Shown: positions 11,238 to 22,256, counted from the first letter of the stretch. The stretch is 64,000 nucleotides of DNA from Lentinus brumalis (GCA_001792895.1 MARA01000059.1:124001-188000), one strand, 5' to 3'. The notes: generated from the sequence alone by a model not told the origin. A program made the numbers and translations.

Positions 11238-11777
11238 TACTGACCCTGTCTTGCACTTATTATTGGAGACCCATAGATTCACCCCCGAAGCCGAGGAAGA
11301 TGCAAAGTCATTCACTTGGGGGCAGTTCCCCGGGATAGTGGCACTGTGGCTGCTGACCTGTAGGCCAGTTTGGTAAGTGTTAGACTCTCATAACCCGGAG
11401 TTGCACTTTACCTGTCTCAGCAGGTATGTCTTTGGCAACCCCGGATTGCCACAGAACAGCCCATCTAGTGCACTACCTGTGTGAAGGTATAGAAACCCAA
11501 ATTGCCCACAACAGTGTCATGTGACTCGAGTATTCACGTCTGTGGCGTTGGCATCTGGCTTCGACGTGTCTGCACGAGGCCCACCGCGTGCGCAAAGAAC
11601 CTTGCCTCGTTGGCTGCACCGCGTGCCTCAAAACCCGGTGCAATGTTTTTGCGCTCCTCACATCTGTTATTCGTTACGGTAGACACTGTCTGACCCGCCA
11701 AAGTTACGGAGCATGCTATTCCCAGGTATCCTTGATTGCAGTTCTGACGCAAGTGAAGGGTAATGTATACTAACTAC
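11238..11777. other. Spacer between decayed elements
   Basis: I recognise nothing here: there are no conserved motifs on either strand, no TIRs and no LTR ends. The sequence is of ordinary composition and probably old element debris. Confidence 0.4.
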
Positions 11778-12291
11778 CTATCCTAGGAAGCCAACACACA
11801 CGTTCGCACTGCAGAACAAAGCTGGAGCACCTCTCAATCCTTCGTACAACTCCTTGCCCACCTTCCACCCAGTGACTTCCTCCAGCGCAAATGCAACCAA
11901 ATACCGCAGTGGTCGCAGGCATTGCCGGGCACCACATTGAGAATGTACATTCAATCGGGCCCCAAGCTTGCTGAAATTCCACTTGAACATGCAGATGATC
12001 TTTGCACGGGTTGCCTTACGGCTGGAAATCTTCACACCTTTGGTTGCCTGTGCAGCAATATTGATCATATTTCTGAACACTAGATGTTCAAACACCTTGA
12101 CTGGCTGGAATAGCAACTTCAGTATGAGCCAACCAGAGATAAGCCAAATGCAAACCTGATCCATGCCTATGAGCCTCAATCACTGTCTTTTTGAAGAGGT
12201 TATTGGTGTACTTTAGGACATGCTCAGGTGCAGGCTTGTCACAGAGATGCGTGTCGAGGGTGGACTGTGTTGCACTCGCTGTTTCTGCCTC

Positions 12292-13096
12292 TGTTACATT
12301 CCATGCCCACAAGGCACCAACTCCGGTCCGGACCTACCTCGGACTCCGCAACTCTGGTTCGTTCTTATATGTGATACTATCCTCGATCACTTCACCCCTT
12401 ATCATCTTCTTACTTGACCCGGACTCCGGACCATCTGCTTCCGCTTGCATCCGCCTCCGTGATCAGACTCCACTCATTCAATCATCTTCGATTGTATCCA
12501 TCCTTCATTTGATCTTACTATACATTGTATTGGTTGATCATCTGCTTCCGCCTGACTCTGGTTCCGTACCTCCTTTACTTATGTCTTGGCTACTCCTCTC
12601 CGGACTTTCGGACTTTACTATATAAGCCTCCTTGTAGCCACGCTTAGACCTCAGTTCTGATATCTCGTTACACTTCCCATTACGACTCTGAGCTCAATCT
12701 ATTCTGTCCGCTCTCTTTCAACATTCGATCCTTCCGACCGGACTTCTGACCTCCGACCTCCGACCTCCGACCTCCGACCTCCGACCTCCGACCTCCGACC
12801 TCCGACCTCCGACCTCCGACCTCCGACCTCCGACTTCTGCTTGACTTCTTATCTCTGGCTTGACTTCTCTCTTGCTTGGTATTATCTCTTGCTTATCTTC
12901 TTACTCATTGCTTGCTCCGGTATAAACCCCGGTCCTCTTGTCTGTCCTAAATTAAAGACCTTCATGGATCCTCAAGGCATTGATCAATAGCTTCGCCGAA
13001 GTCTTCACCCTCAGTGCGTCTCGTTCCGGAATTCGTAACTCCGTAACTCCGTCCGGACTTCCACCGGATTTCGTCCCGGCGCGCACAGTCTTAACA
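12292..13096 (+). mobile_element. Solo LTR, 805 bp, with 5-bp target duplication
   Basis: The element begins TGTTACATTCC at 12292 and ends CAGTCTTAACA at 13096, giving canonical TG..CA ends. It is flanked by the direct repeat GCCTC (12287-12291 and 13097-13101). It carries a TATA-like ACTATATAAG at 12618-12627 and an ATTAAA near 12950, which orients it on the plus strand. No gag or pol sequence is present, so it is a solo LTR left by LTR-LTR recombination. It interrupts a hAT coding exon. Confidence 0.85.
12751..12834. repeat. (CTCCGAC)12 heptamer array inside the solo LTR
   Basis: Twelve uninterrupted copies of CTCCGAC fill 84 bp, downstream of the TATA-like box of the LTR. The array is perfect, so it is probably young or actively slipping. 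Confidence 0.9.
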
Positions 13097-14224
13097 GCCT
13101 CATGGCAATGCTTTGTGTCCTTTGGGAGAATCAACACAAAGTTGTGCTTCTCACACCAGTTGCAATATATGCCCTGTTTGCAAGCACATCAGGAGGCAGA
13201 CATTCACGGACAAGAGTAATTACTGTACCTCATATTGCGCACCCATATGGCGGTGTAGAGTTGTGATATGGTCACCTAATGTTGATGGCAGGCCCTTCTT
13301 CCTGCATGCACACAGTGAGATCAGCTCATAAAGGATGCATTGGATCAACTGATTTGCATGTTAGGAAGTCTTTCCCGCAGAGCCAACAGACATATGGAGA
13401 AGAAGAAGTACTTGATATTGCAGCTGCAGTTGGCTTGTTGAATCTTCTGTCCTTGCTTGTGGTCCTCAAGATTGATTATTGTGATATCTTTGAGCATCCC
13501 AGTCTCGTGTTGACATCGATTGGCTCAGATGGGGCTGACAGAGCTGAAGAAGAGGGTGCTACAGCACTGGCAGAAGCAGACAGTGCTGCTGCAGCTGGGT
13601 GGTTGGGAGCCTCTGCGAACAATAGATCATACACACAACTAAGTAAGGACAGACTCAGATGATATGCTATGCATACCAGGCAGATGTTCCATTCTAGGAC
13701 TCTATTTGTCAAGGTGGCACCTTCCTCATCCTCAACCTCTGTTACCGAAGTGCATCTGACCCACTTTGCAGCAGCTGGTAAAAGCCTCTCCTCAGGCTTG
13801 ACTCTGCAGCTCTGACTGAGACGTGCTGTGCTTCCTGGGAACCCCATTGACATCTGTATTGGTTTGACCATCGCCTGCCATGGTACTGGCACCATTGCTC
13901 CCGGAGGCCTCCTTTCTGAACACAGCTTGTTTCTTCTTGCTTGCTTGGGCATCAACACTTGTGCCAGTGGCCACTAGTAGTGGACAAGCTAGGGTGAGCT
14001 TCATGCTGCTGAGCTTGCTGGTGGGAGCGGACTTCGAGCTTGGCAGCATTGTCAGAATTTGTAACATGCTCAGATGTCTGAGAGATGTGTTTTTGGGACC
14101 TGTTGGACATTCATGTTACATGGTCACTATATGTGGGCAGTATGACATTGAGTGTGCCCAAGTAAAGCAAAAGTCTAACCCTAACATGCATAATTGCCCA
14201 CATCACCAGGCAGTGTAAATCTGC

Positions 14225-15655
14225 CTATTGTGGGGAGCAACACTTGATGGCATAATTATTGTTCAGCCATTTGGAAGGTAACTGGAGGCATTTCAGGCTC
14301 ATGCCAAGAATTTGAGAACTTGAGCTTTGGAATGAAGGTACTAGGCACAGACACTTGGCATAGATATCATCAAAGGTTGTTGGACATTTTCGAGCAGTGG
14401 TAGGAAAAAGGCTTCACCCTGCAGCAACTCATGATGCAGTGGTCATCTAAAGATCACTTCCCAATTAAAGCCTGTAAAAGACACTTCATGGACTGTAATT
14501 GCAAAGCCAAAAGAACCCAGACTAGACAATCAATCAAAAGCACAAAAAAGATGTCCATAATATGATACCATATCATTGATTCCTACCAAAGGTTCACAGG
14601 CATTGCACAAAATTGGCAATACTACAGAAAAATACAAGTTTGATGATATTGCAGATGATAGCCAAATCTTAGGATCCAAATCCCATTCAGAGAGAAAAAA
14701 AAGTCAAGAGAATCAAGGTTTCTCAACCTCTAGCAGGTCAAAGCTTCAGAGGTTCCAATGGGATAATGTTAATCACAGCTGTGCATATGATAGTGTTCTG
14801 GTAATACTGCTTGCACTGTATGAAGACTGCACAGAGAGTTGGGAAGCCAATGTAGCTATACAATGTGATCCATTGGGATTTTTTAGTATTATGTTCAGAG
14901 AAGGATGCAAAGTAGATAGCCCTCTCAGTTTGTCTGCAGTCTGAAGTAATTCCAGAAACAAGCTTGGTACCAAGGATGCAGATCTAGGGGCCAAGGGCTT
15001 AGAGCCAACAGATATATATGCATTACTTAGTGGGTGCAACTACCTGAATATGAGTATGGCCTTCATGTTGTTTGGACATGTGATGCTGAATTCTGGAAGA
15101 AAAATCCTGCTAAGTTATAAGTTAGGTACTCACAGGGGAAATCAGTTACTCTGTGGATAAATGCCTTAAGTGTGCAAAAAACTACTAGAGCTTGTGCGCA
15201 GTGTGACTGGAAGTTGCAGAAAGTGGTGAAATATGAGATCCTTCCTAATATATATTGGCCATTGCTAGGAACAAGATGGTCATTGACAGACACATTATTT
15301 TGTGACAATCTACTAGTAGACAGATGTACTGTACCAATCCAATCTGTTCAACCAAGTGTGTGACCTGTGACAAGCTGATTTTAGTTTGACAATCTGACCA
15401 ACCAGCTGGAAGACCGTGACATCCATCCAGATCTCAACCAAAGTTGTGTGTATGGTTGTGCACCTTCACCAAAGGCAGTAAGCACCCAGACCAGATATTG
15501 GTACATCCTTCCAGTAACATGTGACAAGAGGCCAAAATTCGACTACTGCTATGTCATTGATAATTCAGGTGGAGTTTGATATTACAATGGCAGAGCTAAT
15601 TATGGCAAGGTTGTCTACTATGGCAATGTTGTGAACTATAGTGATAGACAAAAAT
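14225..15655 (+). pseudogene. Helitron helicase C-terminus plus protease module, remnant
   Basis: Plus-strand reading begins with DGIIIVQPF, matching the last helicase motif of the Helitron at 51-59 kb (AGTIIVQPF). It continues into the same C-terminal module. RFQWDNVNHSCAYDSVL at about 14750-14800 corresponds to the cysteine box, and VWTCDAEFWKKNPAKL (15067-15115) to the zinc-ribbon spacer. SGGV followed by YYNGRANYGKVVYYGNVVN near 15570-15640 corresponds to the block after the histidine box. Stops and frameshifts are frequent and the Rep domain is missing. It shows that the protease-like module travels with this Helitron lineage in more than one copy. Confidence 0.7.
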
Positions 15656-15899
15656 AATGCCTGGGTATTATGTCCCTCTTTGCCCAAGCTTACATAAGCT
15701 TGAGCATACACCATACGTTGTAGAATAAGTGAACATCAGCTAGCTATTATACTGCTTACGGTATTGCTGAGTGGCTACGTGAAAGGCAGCACAACCTATG
15801 AGAATGTTTAGGCACTTATTTTCGATGTGCCAGCGCATAGCTTGCTCTCCACTTTCTTGCCTTTGTCGCACTTTTCCCACCCGCCCCTTGATGCATCAG

Positions 15900-15925
15900 G
15901 AAGGCCTCCCATGCGGGAGGCCTTC
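15900..15925. repeat. Perfect 11-bp-arm hairpin
   Basis: GAAGGCCTCCC is followed by the loop ATGC and then the exact complement GGGAGGCCTTC. It lies about 245 bp downstream of the Helitron C-terminal remnant on the same strand. Helitron 3' ends carry such hairpins, but no CTRR terminus follows closely, so the association is not shown. Confidence 0.6.
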
Positions 15926-16136
15926 TTGATTCACCAAAACTGCCATATATGGGTATACTGATACCCCAGAATCACCATATATAGGTGATTTTTGGGCTAG
16001 CCGGATGGGCACCTCGGCACTGACTTCACGAGGCATGCCCAAAATGTGTGACATCATAACACACCATCTTTAATCCCTGACACTACACCACTTTAATATC
16101 TTCATTCTACACCTTCTACTCTTCACATCCATTACC

Positions 16137-17127
16137 ATGGCACCCTGCACTCCCACCAAACAAGCTCACATTCTTCAACTTTGCGACCCTGCTTTTGGAA
16201 AGCCCAAGACCATGACAGAAATTGGGTGCATCTTGCACCTGAATCATCACATCATCCCCTGTAACCTGAAAATTATTCAGGAGACCAGTGACTTCTACTA
16301 TCATGCTCCCCTGCCTGGCCAGCCCCATCTCCTCACTCCCCGCAACCTTTGTCATACTGAAGTTGCCCTTGCCAATGGGTCAGCTCAGGATGCAATGGAC
16401 CTTCAATGCCAGCTTTTTTCTGATGTCAGTGCCCAAACTGTGCATCATAGGCTTTGCAAGATTGTCCTCAATGGAAGAGTATGCTGGTCGAAGCCACATC
16501 TCAGTGCCTTGCACATCAAGCAGTGGAAGAAGTGGGTGAAGGAGATGGCTGATTGGAGCGTGGATTGGGAGCCAGTGCTCTTCTCAGATGAGTCTCAGTT
16601 CAATCTCTTTGGCTCAGATGGGTAGCAATTGTGTTGGAGAAGGGTTGGGGAGGAACTTCTGCTGAGGAATGTCAAGCAGCGGGTCAAGCACGGAGGAGGG
16701 AGTTTGATGGTGTGGGGCTGCATCATCTCCCAGGACATCGAGCACCTTCATCACATCAAGGGGAACAGGGACTCCCAGCAGTACTGTTCTATCCTGCTAT
16801 CCTGGACCAGTCACTCCTAGGAACCCTTCAAGACTACTCCGCCCCCTGAGATGGCTTCATTTTCCAACATGACAATGACTGCAAGTATATTGCACGCCTC
16901 ACAAAGAAGTGGTGGCATGACATAACATCACCATTCTCCCCTGGCCTTTGAGCTCACCTAACATGAACATCATTGAACATGTCTGGGATGAGTTAGACCA
17001 CCGTATCCGCCATTGCAACCCTTTCGAAACCTCAACCTGCTATGGGCCGCCTTGCAGGAGGAGTGGTACAGACTTGGAAAGGACTTCATTGCCAAGCTTC
17101 ATCATTCTCTCCCTGACTGTTACAACT
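16137..17127 (+). pseudogene. Tc1/mariner-like transposase, second copy, decayed
   Basis: The frame starts MAPCTPTKQAHILQL at 16137. It has an HTH-like N-terminus, then a DDE domain with the first aspartate in VLFSDESQFNLFGSDG (about 16580-16620), followed by GGGSLMVWGCIISQ. The later catalytic region reads, in broken frames, FSNMTMTASILHASQ and SPNMNIIEHVWDELDHR (normally SPDLNPIE). In-frame stops at 16623 and 16819 and frameshifts after 16900 inactivate it. The sequence differs clearly from the copy at 0.5-1.5 kb, so they are different subfamilies. The stop TGA at 17125-17127 ends just before a solo LTR. Confidence 0.8.
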
Positions 17128-17130
17128 GAT

Positions 17131-17471
17131 TGTTGAGGGAGATCAGGGAGGACTCACGAGATGAGCAGGGGCATCGACGAGCACTTGTGCAGTGAGAGCG
17201 GAGCAATACTCGACAATTAGGGCTGGGGACAGGATGTATTGAGAGAGGTATCTACAGAGCAAAGTACAGGGACAAGAGGTCAAAACTGAGGGTCCCCAGG
17301 TAGCGCTGGTGGTCTTATATACATGAGGGAACAACAGTGTCAGAAGACAATAGCATGAGAGACATCATGGATGAAGACAATAGCATGAGAGAGACTGTGG
17401 GAATCATGGTGATCAAACAATAGGATGACTGGGAAAGGAAATGAGGAGCACCGGGGAGGCTGTTTGTAACA
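17131..17471 (-). mobile_element. Solo LTR, 341 bp, minus orientation
   Basis: On the minus strand it begins TGTTACAAACAGCC and ends CCCTCAACA. The flanks are CTGAT on the left and CTGAC on the right, a 5-bp target duplication with one mismatch. A TATA-like GTATATAAGACC is present in the minus orientation near 17316-17327. Two copies of GAAGACAATAGCATGAGAGA lie inside. No coding sequence is attached. It inserted at the boundary between the Tc1-like pseudogene and the Helitron remnant. Confidence 0.65.
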
Positions 17472-17527
17472 CTGACTGTTCAGGCCCTTGTAGAGGCTCA
17501 AGGTAGACATACCCCTTACTGAACTGT

Positions 17528-18709
17528 TCATTTGTTTTTACCTGATTTTCTGGATTCTATACCACAATCATTACGCGCTGTGCACTTACCCATATCCTGC
17601 TCCAGGGCCCAGCATGTCCTCTTTGTCCTCATCCATGAGGTCGTACTCTGGCTGCCGCCGACCCATGACCATGTCCGCTGGATCCTCGTCGTGCCAATCT
17701 GTGTCTGCTGCCATAGCACACTCATGGAAGTACTGTGCCCCTGATAGCACGTACTTCTCTGCATCAGAGGCTTGGGCCTGGAAAGCATCGAATGCATTCT
17801 CCCATGTTTGTTCTCCTTTCAAGTCCATGGCGACGTCCCGCCACGGCTTCAGAAGCATCAGCATCGAAGCGCAATAGCTGTTGCGACACTCGGGATTGTC
17901 ATTGCGCGGAAACCATCGGCCAATGACATTAATGGCTCCCGTTCATGGAATTGATCAACTGGAACAGCAGGAGACATTGTTGCTTGTACAGGTACTCGGG
18001 TTGCAAGTTCGATTGGTTGTACAGGTAGGCGTCAGCAAGGATGGCTAAGAGGTTGCGGTTCTTACCCTGCTTTTTCCCTGCGTAGGACGATACATAAAAC
18101 ATTATATTCTTGGTATCTGCCCCATTGGTGAGGAGTTTCCCATCATTGTTACAACGAGCATTCACCAATACAGCAGGAATCTACCCATTCATGTAGTGAT
18201 ACAGCTGCTTAGGTCCCCAGTGGCCGTCTGCTTCCACATAATTGTGCTCCGCAAACTCAAAGGGTGCTGGATGCTTACCCTTCAAGCTACCCTTTTTGTC
18301 GAAGCGCAGACAGCGCTCCACTTTGCAGGAATGCACTTGCTGCACTCACACCAGATGCAGTTCAAAGTCTGTGACATCCGCGGCAAACATGGGGGAAGAC
18401 CGGTCCGGTGGTCGGCTATAAGTGTTCTCCTTGTCCTTCGGTATTGATCACACTGACTGTGCGGTTTCCAACCCAGGTAGGTAGGCATGTATGTTGGTGT
18501 GGATGTACGCATGGACATGGTCCCTGAAAGCCTTGGTTTGCAGAAGCTCATGAAGCTGCTCCGACCGCAGGGTGTCTTGCAGCCACAACAGCATGTGCAA
18601 GTGGAGAAAGCCGTGGCCTTGCAACTCCACCATACCAACATAAGCTGAAGCCCTGCCGAGGACTCCCATACAACCCTTGACTGCAAACATCGTGGTACGG
18701 ACTTGGAAC
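17528..18709 (-). pseudogene. Helitron Rep-region remnant, second lineage
   Basis: Minus-strand fragments match the Helitron Rep protein. About 18548-18777 has YVGMVELQGHGFLHLHMLLWL, which contains the HLH part of the HUH nuclease motif. About 17929-18168 has CNNDGKLLTNGADTKNIMFY, then YVSSYAGKKQGKN, the C-terminal Rep region around the catalytic tyrosines. About 17586-17864 has MLMLLKPWRDVAMDLK, the segment that precedes the helicase. The order along the minus strand is correct and the helicase is missing. Sequence differences from the 51-59 kb Helitron show a separate family. A copia LTR starts abruptly at 18710. Confidence 0.75.
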
Positions 18710-19132
18710 TGTCGAACTCGGAGCTCTATCTCCGGTTCTTGTGACGGCATCAAGTCTGTACTTGCACGCAAGGACACTTGCAGTGCACCCTAATAGCACC
18801 CCAACACGCTACCTGATGCCTTTCTTCCTTTCCGATATATCGGTGCTTCTTTATGTTTTCCATTTCCTGGGACTGAACTCTTGACCTCCGCACTTTTCAT
18901 GCATTTTTCTTTTCGCTCTTTATTGATTTTCTTGGCGCTTTTCTGCCTGTGGCTGTTACAACTGTATAGCTTATGTAACACGCACCGTAGACAGCGCGCT
19001 CGTTGAGCTCTGGGGTCCTTAGACTTCACAGAGCACGACATAGGTGTGTAGATTTGCTTTTGTCAATATATTAGACTTCACAGAGCTTGCCATAGGCCGT
19101 TGTGATCGCTCTGAGGTGCACTGCAGCCAACA
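18710..19132 (+). mobile_element. Copia LTR, plus orientation, 423 bp
   Basis: It begins TGTCGAACTCGGAGC and ends CTGCAGCCAACA. It is the same family as the LTRs at 45276-45699 and 49569-49992 but on the other strand. It contains the two-fold repeat around AGACTTCACAGAGC(T) near 19020-19095 and the shared promoter-like module at 18958-18999. The bases right after it (19133 onward, GGTTATGAGCCC) are the primer-binding site. Confidence 0.85.
18958..18999 (+). promoter_or_regulatory. Shared promoter-like module, copia LTR copy 1
   Basis: It reads ACAACTGTATAGCTTATGT, then AACACGCACCGTAGACAGCG and CGC. It matches the outer blocks of the module upstream of the hAT transposase at 7209-7252, in the same direction relative to transcription. 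It lies in the middle of the LTR, where a promoter and start site would be expected. Confidence 0.5.
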
Positions 19133-19144
19133 GGTTATGAGCCC
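19133..19144 (+). promoter_or_regulatory. Primer-binding site, initiator tRNA-Met anticodon type
   Basis: GGTTATGAGCCC directly follows the LTR. Its complement GGGCTCATAACC resembles the anticodon loop (CAU) region of initiator tRNA-Met. The element is therefore probably primed by a tRNA half cleaved in the anticodon loop, as known for Drosophila copia, and not by the tRNA 3' end. Confidence 0.6.
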
Positions 19145-19353
19145 TGCGCTCTGACTGCCTCTAGACGTCCATACCCGCCAGTCCATCGCTCTACAGTCGT
19201 CCCCCGGGCCCCTCTCGTGCCCCTGTCCTCTGCTTGTCGCATTTTTGCTCTGGAACCCCTCTGTCAATCCTTTGTCGATTTATCCCCCAGTTTTTCTCGA
19301 AATCTGTCCATCTTTTCGTCATTGCCCCCTCGCCACACCACCCGCCTATGCCC

Positions 19354-19645
19354 ATGGCACTGTCTGCTCCGACGTTCCCCAAGCTCACCAATCGCAACTA
19401 CCAGCAATGGAGGCTCGATATGGAGGCCCGGCTTCACGCCATTGGTGCTCTGCGCATTGTGCAGGGCACTGAGAAGCGGCCGGAGTTCACCAGCCCCCTC
19501 AACACAGGTGAGCGCCGAGAACTTCATGATTTCGATGGGAGGTTGGACTTGGCTGCTAGGGAGATATGGAATTGTGTGGAGAGGGAGTAGCAGACACATC
19601 TGGAGTCGATCCGAGACGATCCTGGTGCAATGTGGAGGAAGTAGA
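19354..19645 (+). pseudogene. Truncated copia gag
   Basis: The frame starts MALSAPTFPKLTNRNYQQW at 19354, which matches the Gag of the copia element at 46-49.6 kb. A stop follows NCVERE at 19588-19590. Homology continues out of frame through THLESIRDDPGAMWRK to about 19645 and then ends. The rest of gag and all of pol are missing, so this is a 5'-LTR-plus-gag stub. Confidence 0.8.
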
Positions 19646-19901
19646 ACTGCGAGATGGTTGATTCTCAGTCCCTCGGTTAGCTGACTTAAGCGGCACTCTG
19701 GTCCCCTGCCAACACTTTCAGACGCCGGCGGAGGACCCCAGACAATGGACGGAGGAGATGGCAATGCACTCCACCTACTCCTCTCCCTCCTCGTGCTCCT
19801 ATCCCTCCGCCTACTCTTATACCGGCCAACTCCCGAGTTCTGATCAGCAACGAAAAATCCAGACCAGCACGCCTCAAGAACCTAATACGGCTGTATAGAA
19901 C
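19646..19901. other. Spacer between copia stub and nuclease-like gene
   Basis: No recognisable coding or repeat structure; presumably includes the upstream region of the gene starting at 19902. Confidence 0.4.
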
Positions 19902-22256
19902 ATGGGCATTTCGGGCCTTTGGAAGGTGAGTATGCGTACATGATGTGTCTCAAATCTTACTGGATCCCTAACACTACTGATCTTCCCAGCTTGTCGAAGA
20001 GGCATCGGAAACATGGTCGCTGGGCACGCTCACACTACGGGAGGGATTTGAGGGAGCCCGGCCTGAGACGCTGTATTTCCTCGGTATCGATGCTAGGTAT
20101 GTGCTTAGTCGCTTATCCGTACACGTTCATCTAACCATCATGCGTATCCAACTCCCAGTATCTGGATTCATACGATGCTTCACACATTTTCCACCAGCCA
20201 TGCACAGAGCGGAGAGAACGGTCAATTGCGACATCTCTTCTCCCGCCTCGCGATGCTTGCTGAGAGACCTGTACACGTCGTCTTTGTTGCCGATGGCCCC
20301 CACCGTCCTACCTACAAGAGGGGGAAGAAGGTCATCCCAGCGGAAGTATGGTTGACTGATGGTCTATGACGTATGGCCAAAGCTTTTGGATTTGGATGGT
20401 TGGAGGTACGCATTCTATAGTTGTAGGTTTGTTCCGAGCTTTACTCATGCCGCCTCCCACTTAGGCTGCCGGCGAAGCAGAGGCCGAGCTTGCGAGGATG
20501 AGCTTGCTTGGTCTCATCGATGCCATAATGACTGACGACAGTGACACACTCGTCTTTGGAGCAAGTGTCATCATTTGCAAGTACGTGTACATTATGCATT
20601 GTAGACTGTCTACTGACTCTCTTCATATAGCCCTAGTTTTAAGTGGGCCGGCTCTGACAAGGCATCTGTCTAATGCAGGACCAAGATACTCGACAAGACT
20701 GGACTATTGACGGACGACTTGTTCCTCTTTGCACTGTTGGTAGGCTGTGATTATGATAAGGTAAGCCAGGCCAAGCCGTTTTGGGTCGCCCAAGTACATC
20801 TGACACTTACGTAGGAGTTACTCCGTGGCTGTGGTCCGAAGGTCACTGAGGGTTTGGCTCGTTATGGGTTTGGCCGTACCCTTCGGCAAGCTCTCGACAT
20901 GTACGACGACCAACAGCTCGCTCAGTACCTTGAGGGTTGGCGTGACCAGATCCGGTCTCGACTTCACGAGGATCCACATGGCTTCATTGGTCGCAAGCAC
21001 CCGCAACTCACTGCCAATATTCCTGCCACGGTCCCGAAGATCGAAGCTGCCAGGCTTCTCACTTCCCCAGTCCTGCTTGTGAACGCTCCCTATGACGTGT
21101 CCTCCAGCTGCACCCAATCGACTTTGAAAAGCTCGGTGCTGCCTGAGAACGCCATTTTGGCTGGGGGAGTGTAGCTGGAACATCCAAGATGTTTTGCACG
21201 GCCATCTGGCCTTGCGAACTTATGGGTACGCTCGTGAGCGAGGCCGTGAGCCGCGAAGGCATCACATAAGGGTGAGTCTGCATACCTCACATTCATTATG
21301 TTGCTCACCTTTGTTCTACAGGTTCACTGTGTGCGTTCGCTTCTCGACATATCTTTCAAATCTGTAGGAAATCTATCAGCGTCTGGCTATATGAAGTGTC
21401 ATGTGGAGGTGACAGATTCTGGCCTTGGAGATGCAGCCACAGTGGGCCTGCATGATACCAGGCCATACTCGTCACCAGGAGAAGTGTCTGAGGAGGAAGC
21501 ACTTCGAGAGAGTAAGGAGCCGCTGTCAGTTCGGGTTCCAGCGGTCATCCTGGAGCGCGCTTGCCCTTGGTTACTCACGCCAACCTACAAGACGGAGGGC
21601 TACAAGTACGGTCATGATGGATGTGACATGCGAGGTGGAACGGTATGTTGTGTTGTTGCCGACTTCTATGATGCCAACTTACACTCATCCTGGTACCAGG
21701 ATGCTGCATCTGGTCTCCCAAAAGTGTCCAGGCAGCCATCATCAAAGAAGAAGTGTACAACTCCTGTCACGGAGCAGCAAACCCAAGCTAGTGCTGGCCA
21801 GCACATAGACCACGCTGCACGCGCTCCCACAGACCACCTCATCTCCATCGCTATCGCCCACTGCTGCACGCTTGTCATCGCTTGCCATGAAATCCAAGTT
21901 GGCCTCGCGCACTGGCGGGTCCACACTCCTCCATCTGGATCGTCATCTGCTTATTGCTATGTCCACGTCATGCAACCCCGCGTCTTCATCCTTGTCCTCG
22001 CGCAACCCTGGCAGCCCCGCATCCTCGTCCTCGTCTTTATGCAACCCCATGTTCTCACACAACACCGCCGCATCTACGTCCTCATGCAACGCCGCCGCGT
22101 CTACATCCTCGTCTCACCCCGTGTTGGAGTGTTGGAGATCCCTCAAACTCTTGAGGATGTGATCATCCGGCCCCCATGCCGTGCCCTCACCCTCGTCGGG
22201 CTCGGAGGCTTCAGATCATCGATGAACAGGATATAATTGATCTCACTCTGGATTAG
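19902..22256 (+). pseudogene. XPG/FEN1-like structure-specific nuclease, disrupted
   Basis: The start MGISGLWK at 19902 is followed by a short intron and an XPG-N block ending in LYFLGIDAR. Next is a block with VVFVADGPHRPTYKRGKK (metal-binding Asp). The XPG-I block GEAEAELARMSLLGLIDAI and MTDDSDTLVFGA lies at about 20465-20565. Then come FLFALLVGCDYDK near 20730 and an H2TH-like stretch, LLRGCGPKVTEGLARYGFG. At the far end the frame closes with QDIIDLTLD (stop at 22254-22256), a hydrophobic SUMO-interaction-like motif. A stop at 20367-20369, another near 20677 and a frameshift near 21110 break it. It would act on DNA flaps or junctions in the nucleus. From memory, such single-protein XPG paralogues are expanded in mushroom fungi. 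Confidence 0.65.

Larger units (their letters stand above)
11778..14067 (-). pseudogene. hAT transposase, N-terminal half (copy C), split by a solo LTR
   Basis: Minus-strand reading starts near 14067 with a Ser/Ala/Lys-rich leader (MLPSSKSAPTSKLSSMKL). A BED-type finger follows at about 13100-13200 (YCNWCEKHNFVLILPKD, then KHCHEA). After the inserted LTR the frame resumes directly as ETASATQSTLDTHLCDKP at 12286 and downward. It continues to the VFEHLVFRNMINIAAQATKGV block and a degenerate first-aspartate exon (11780-11990). Removing the LTR and one target duplication restores the reading frame across the junction exactly. The 3' half is absent here. Copy A at 2.0-3.7 kb is on the same strand and could be its remainder, displaced by later insertions, but that is inference. 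Confidence 0.65.

Noticed and set aside
15900..15925. Rho-independent bacterial terminator
   Set aside because: The hairpin fits the shape, but the window is clearly fungal and there is no T-run or upstream bacterial gene.
21298..22236. A 312-residue independent gene
   Set aside because: Its first part overlaps the XPG-like gene's C-terminal exons, and its second part is an out-of-frame reading of a Ser/Pro-rich tail that closes with DIIDLTLD in another frame.
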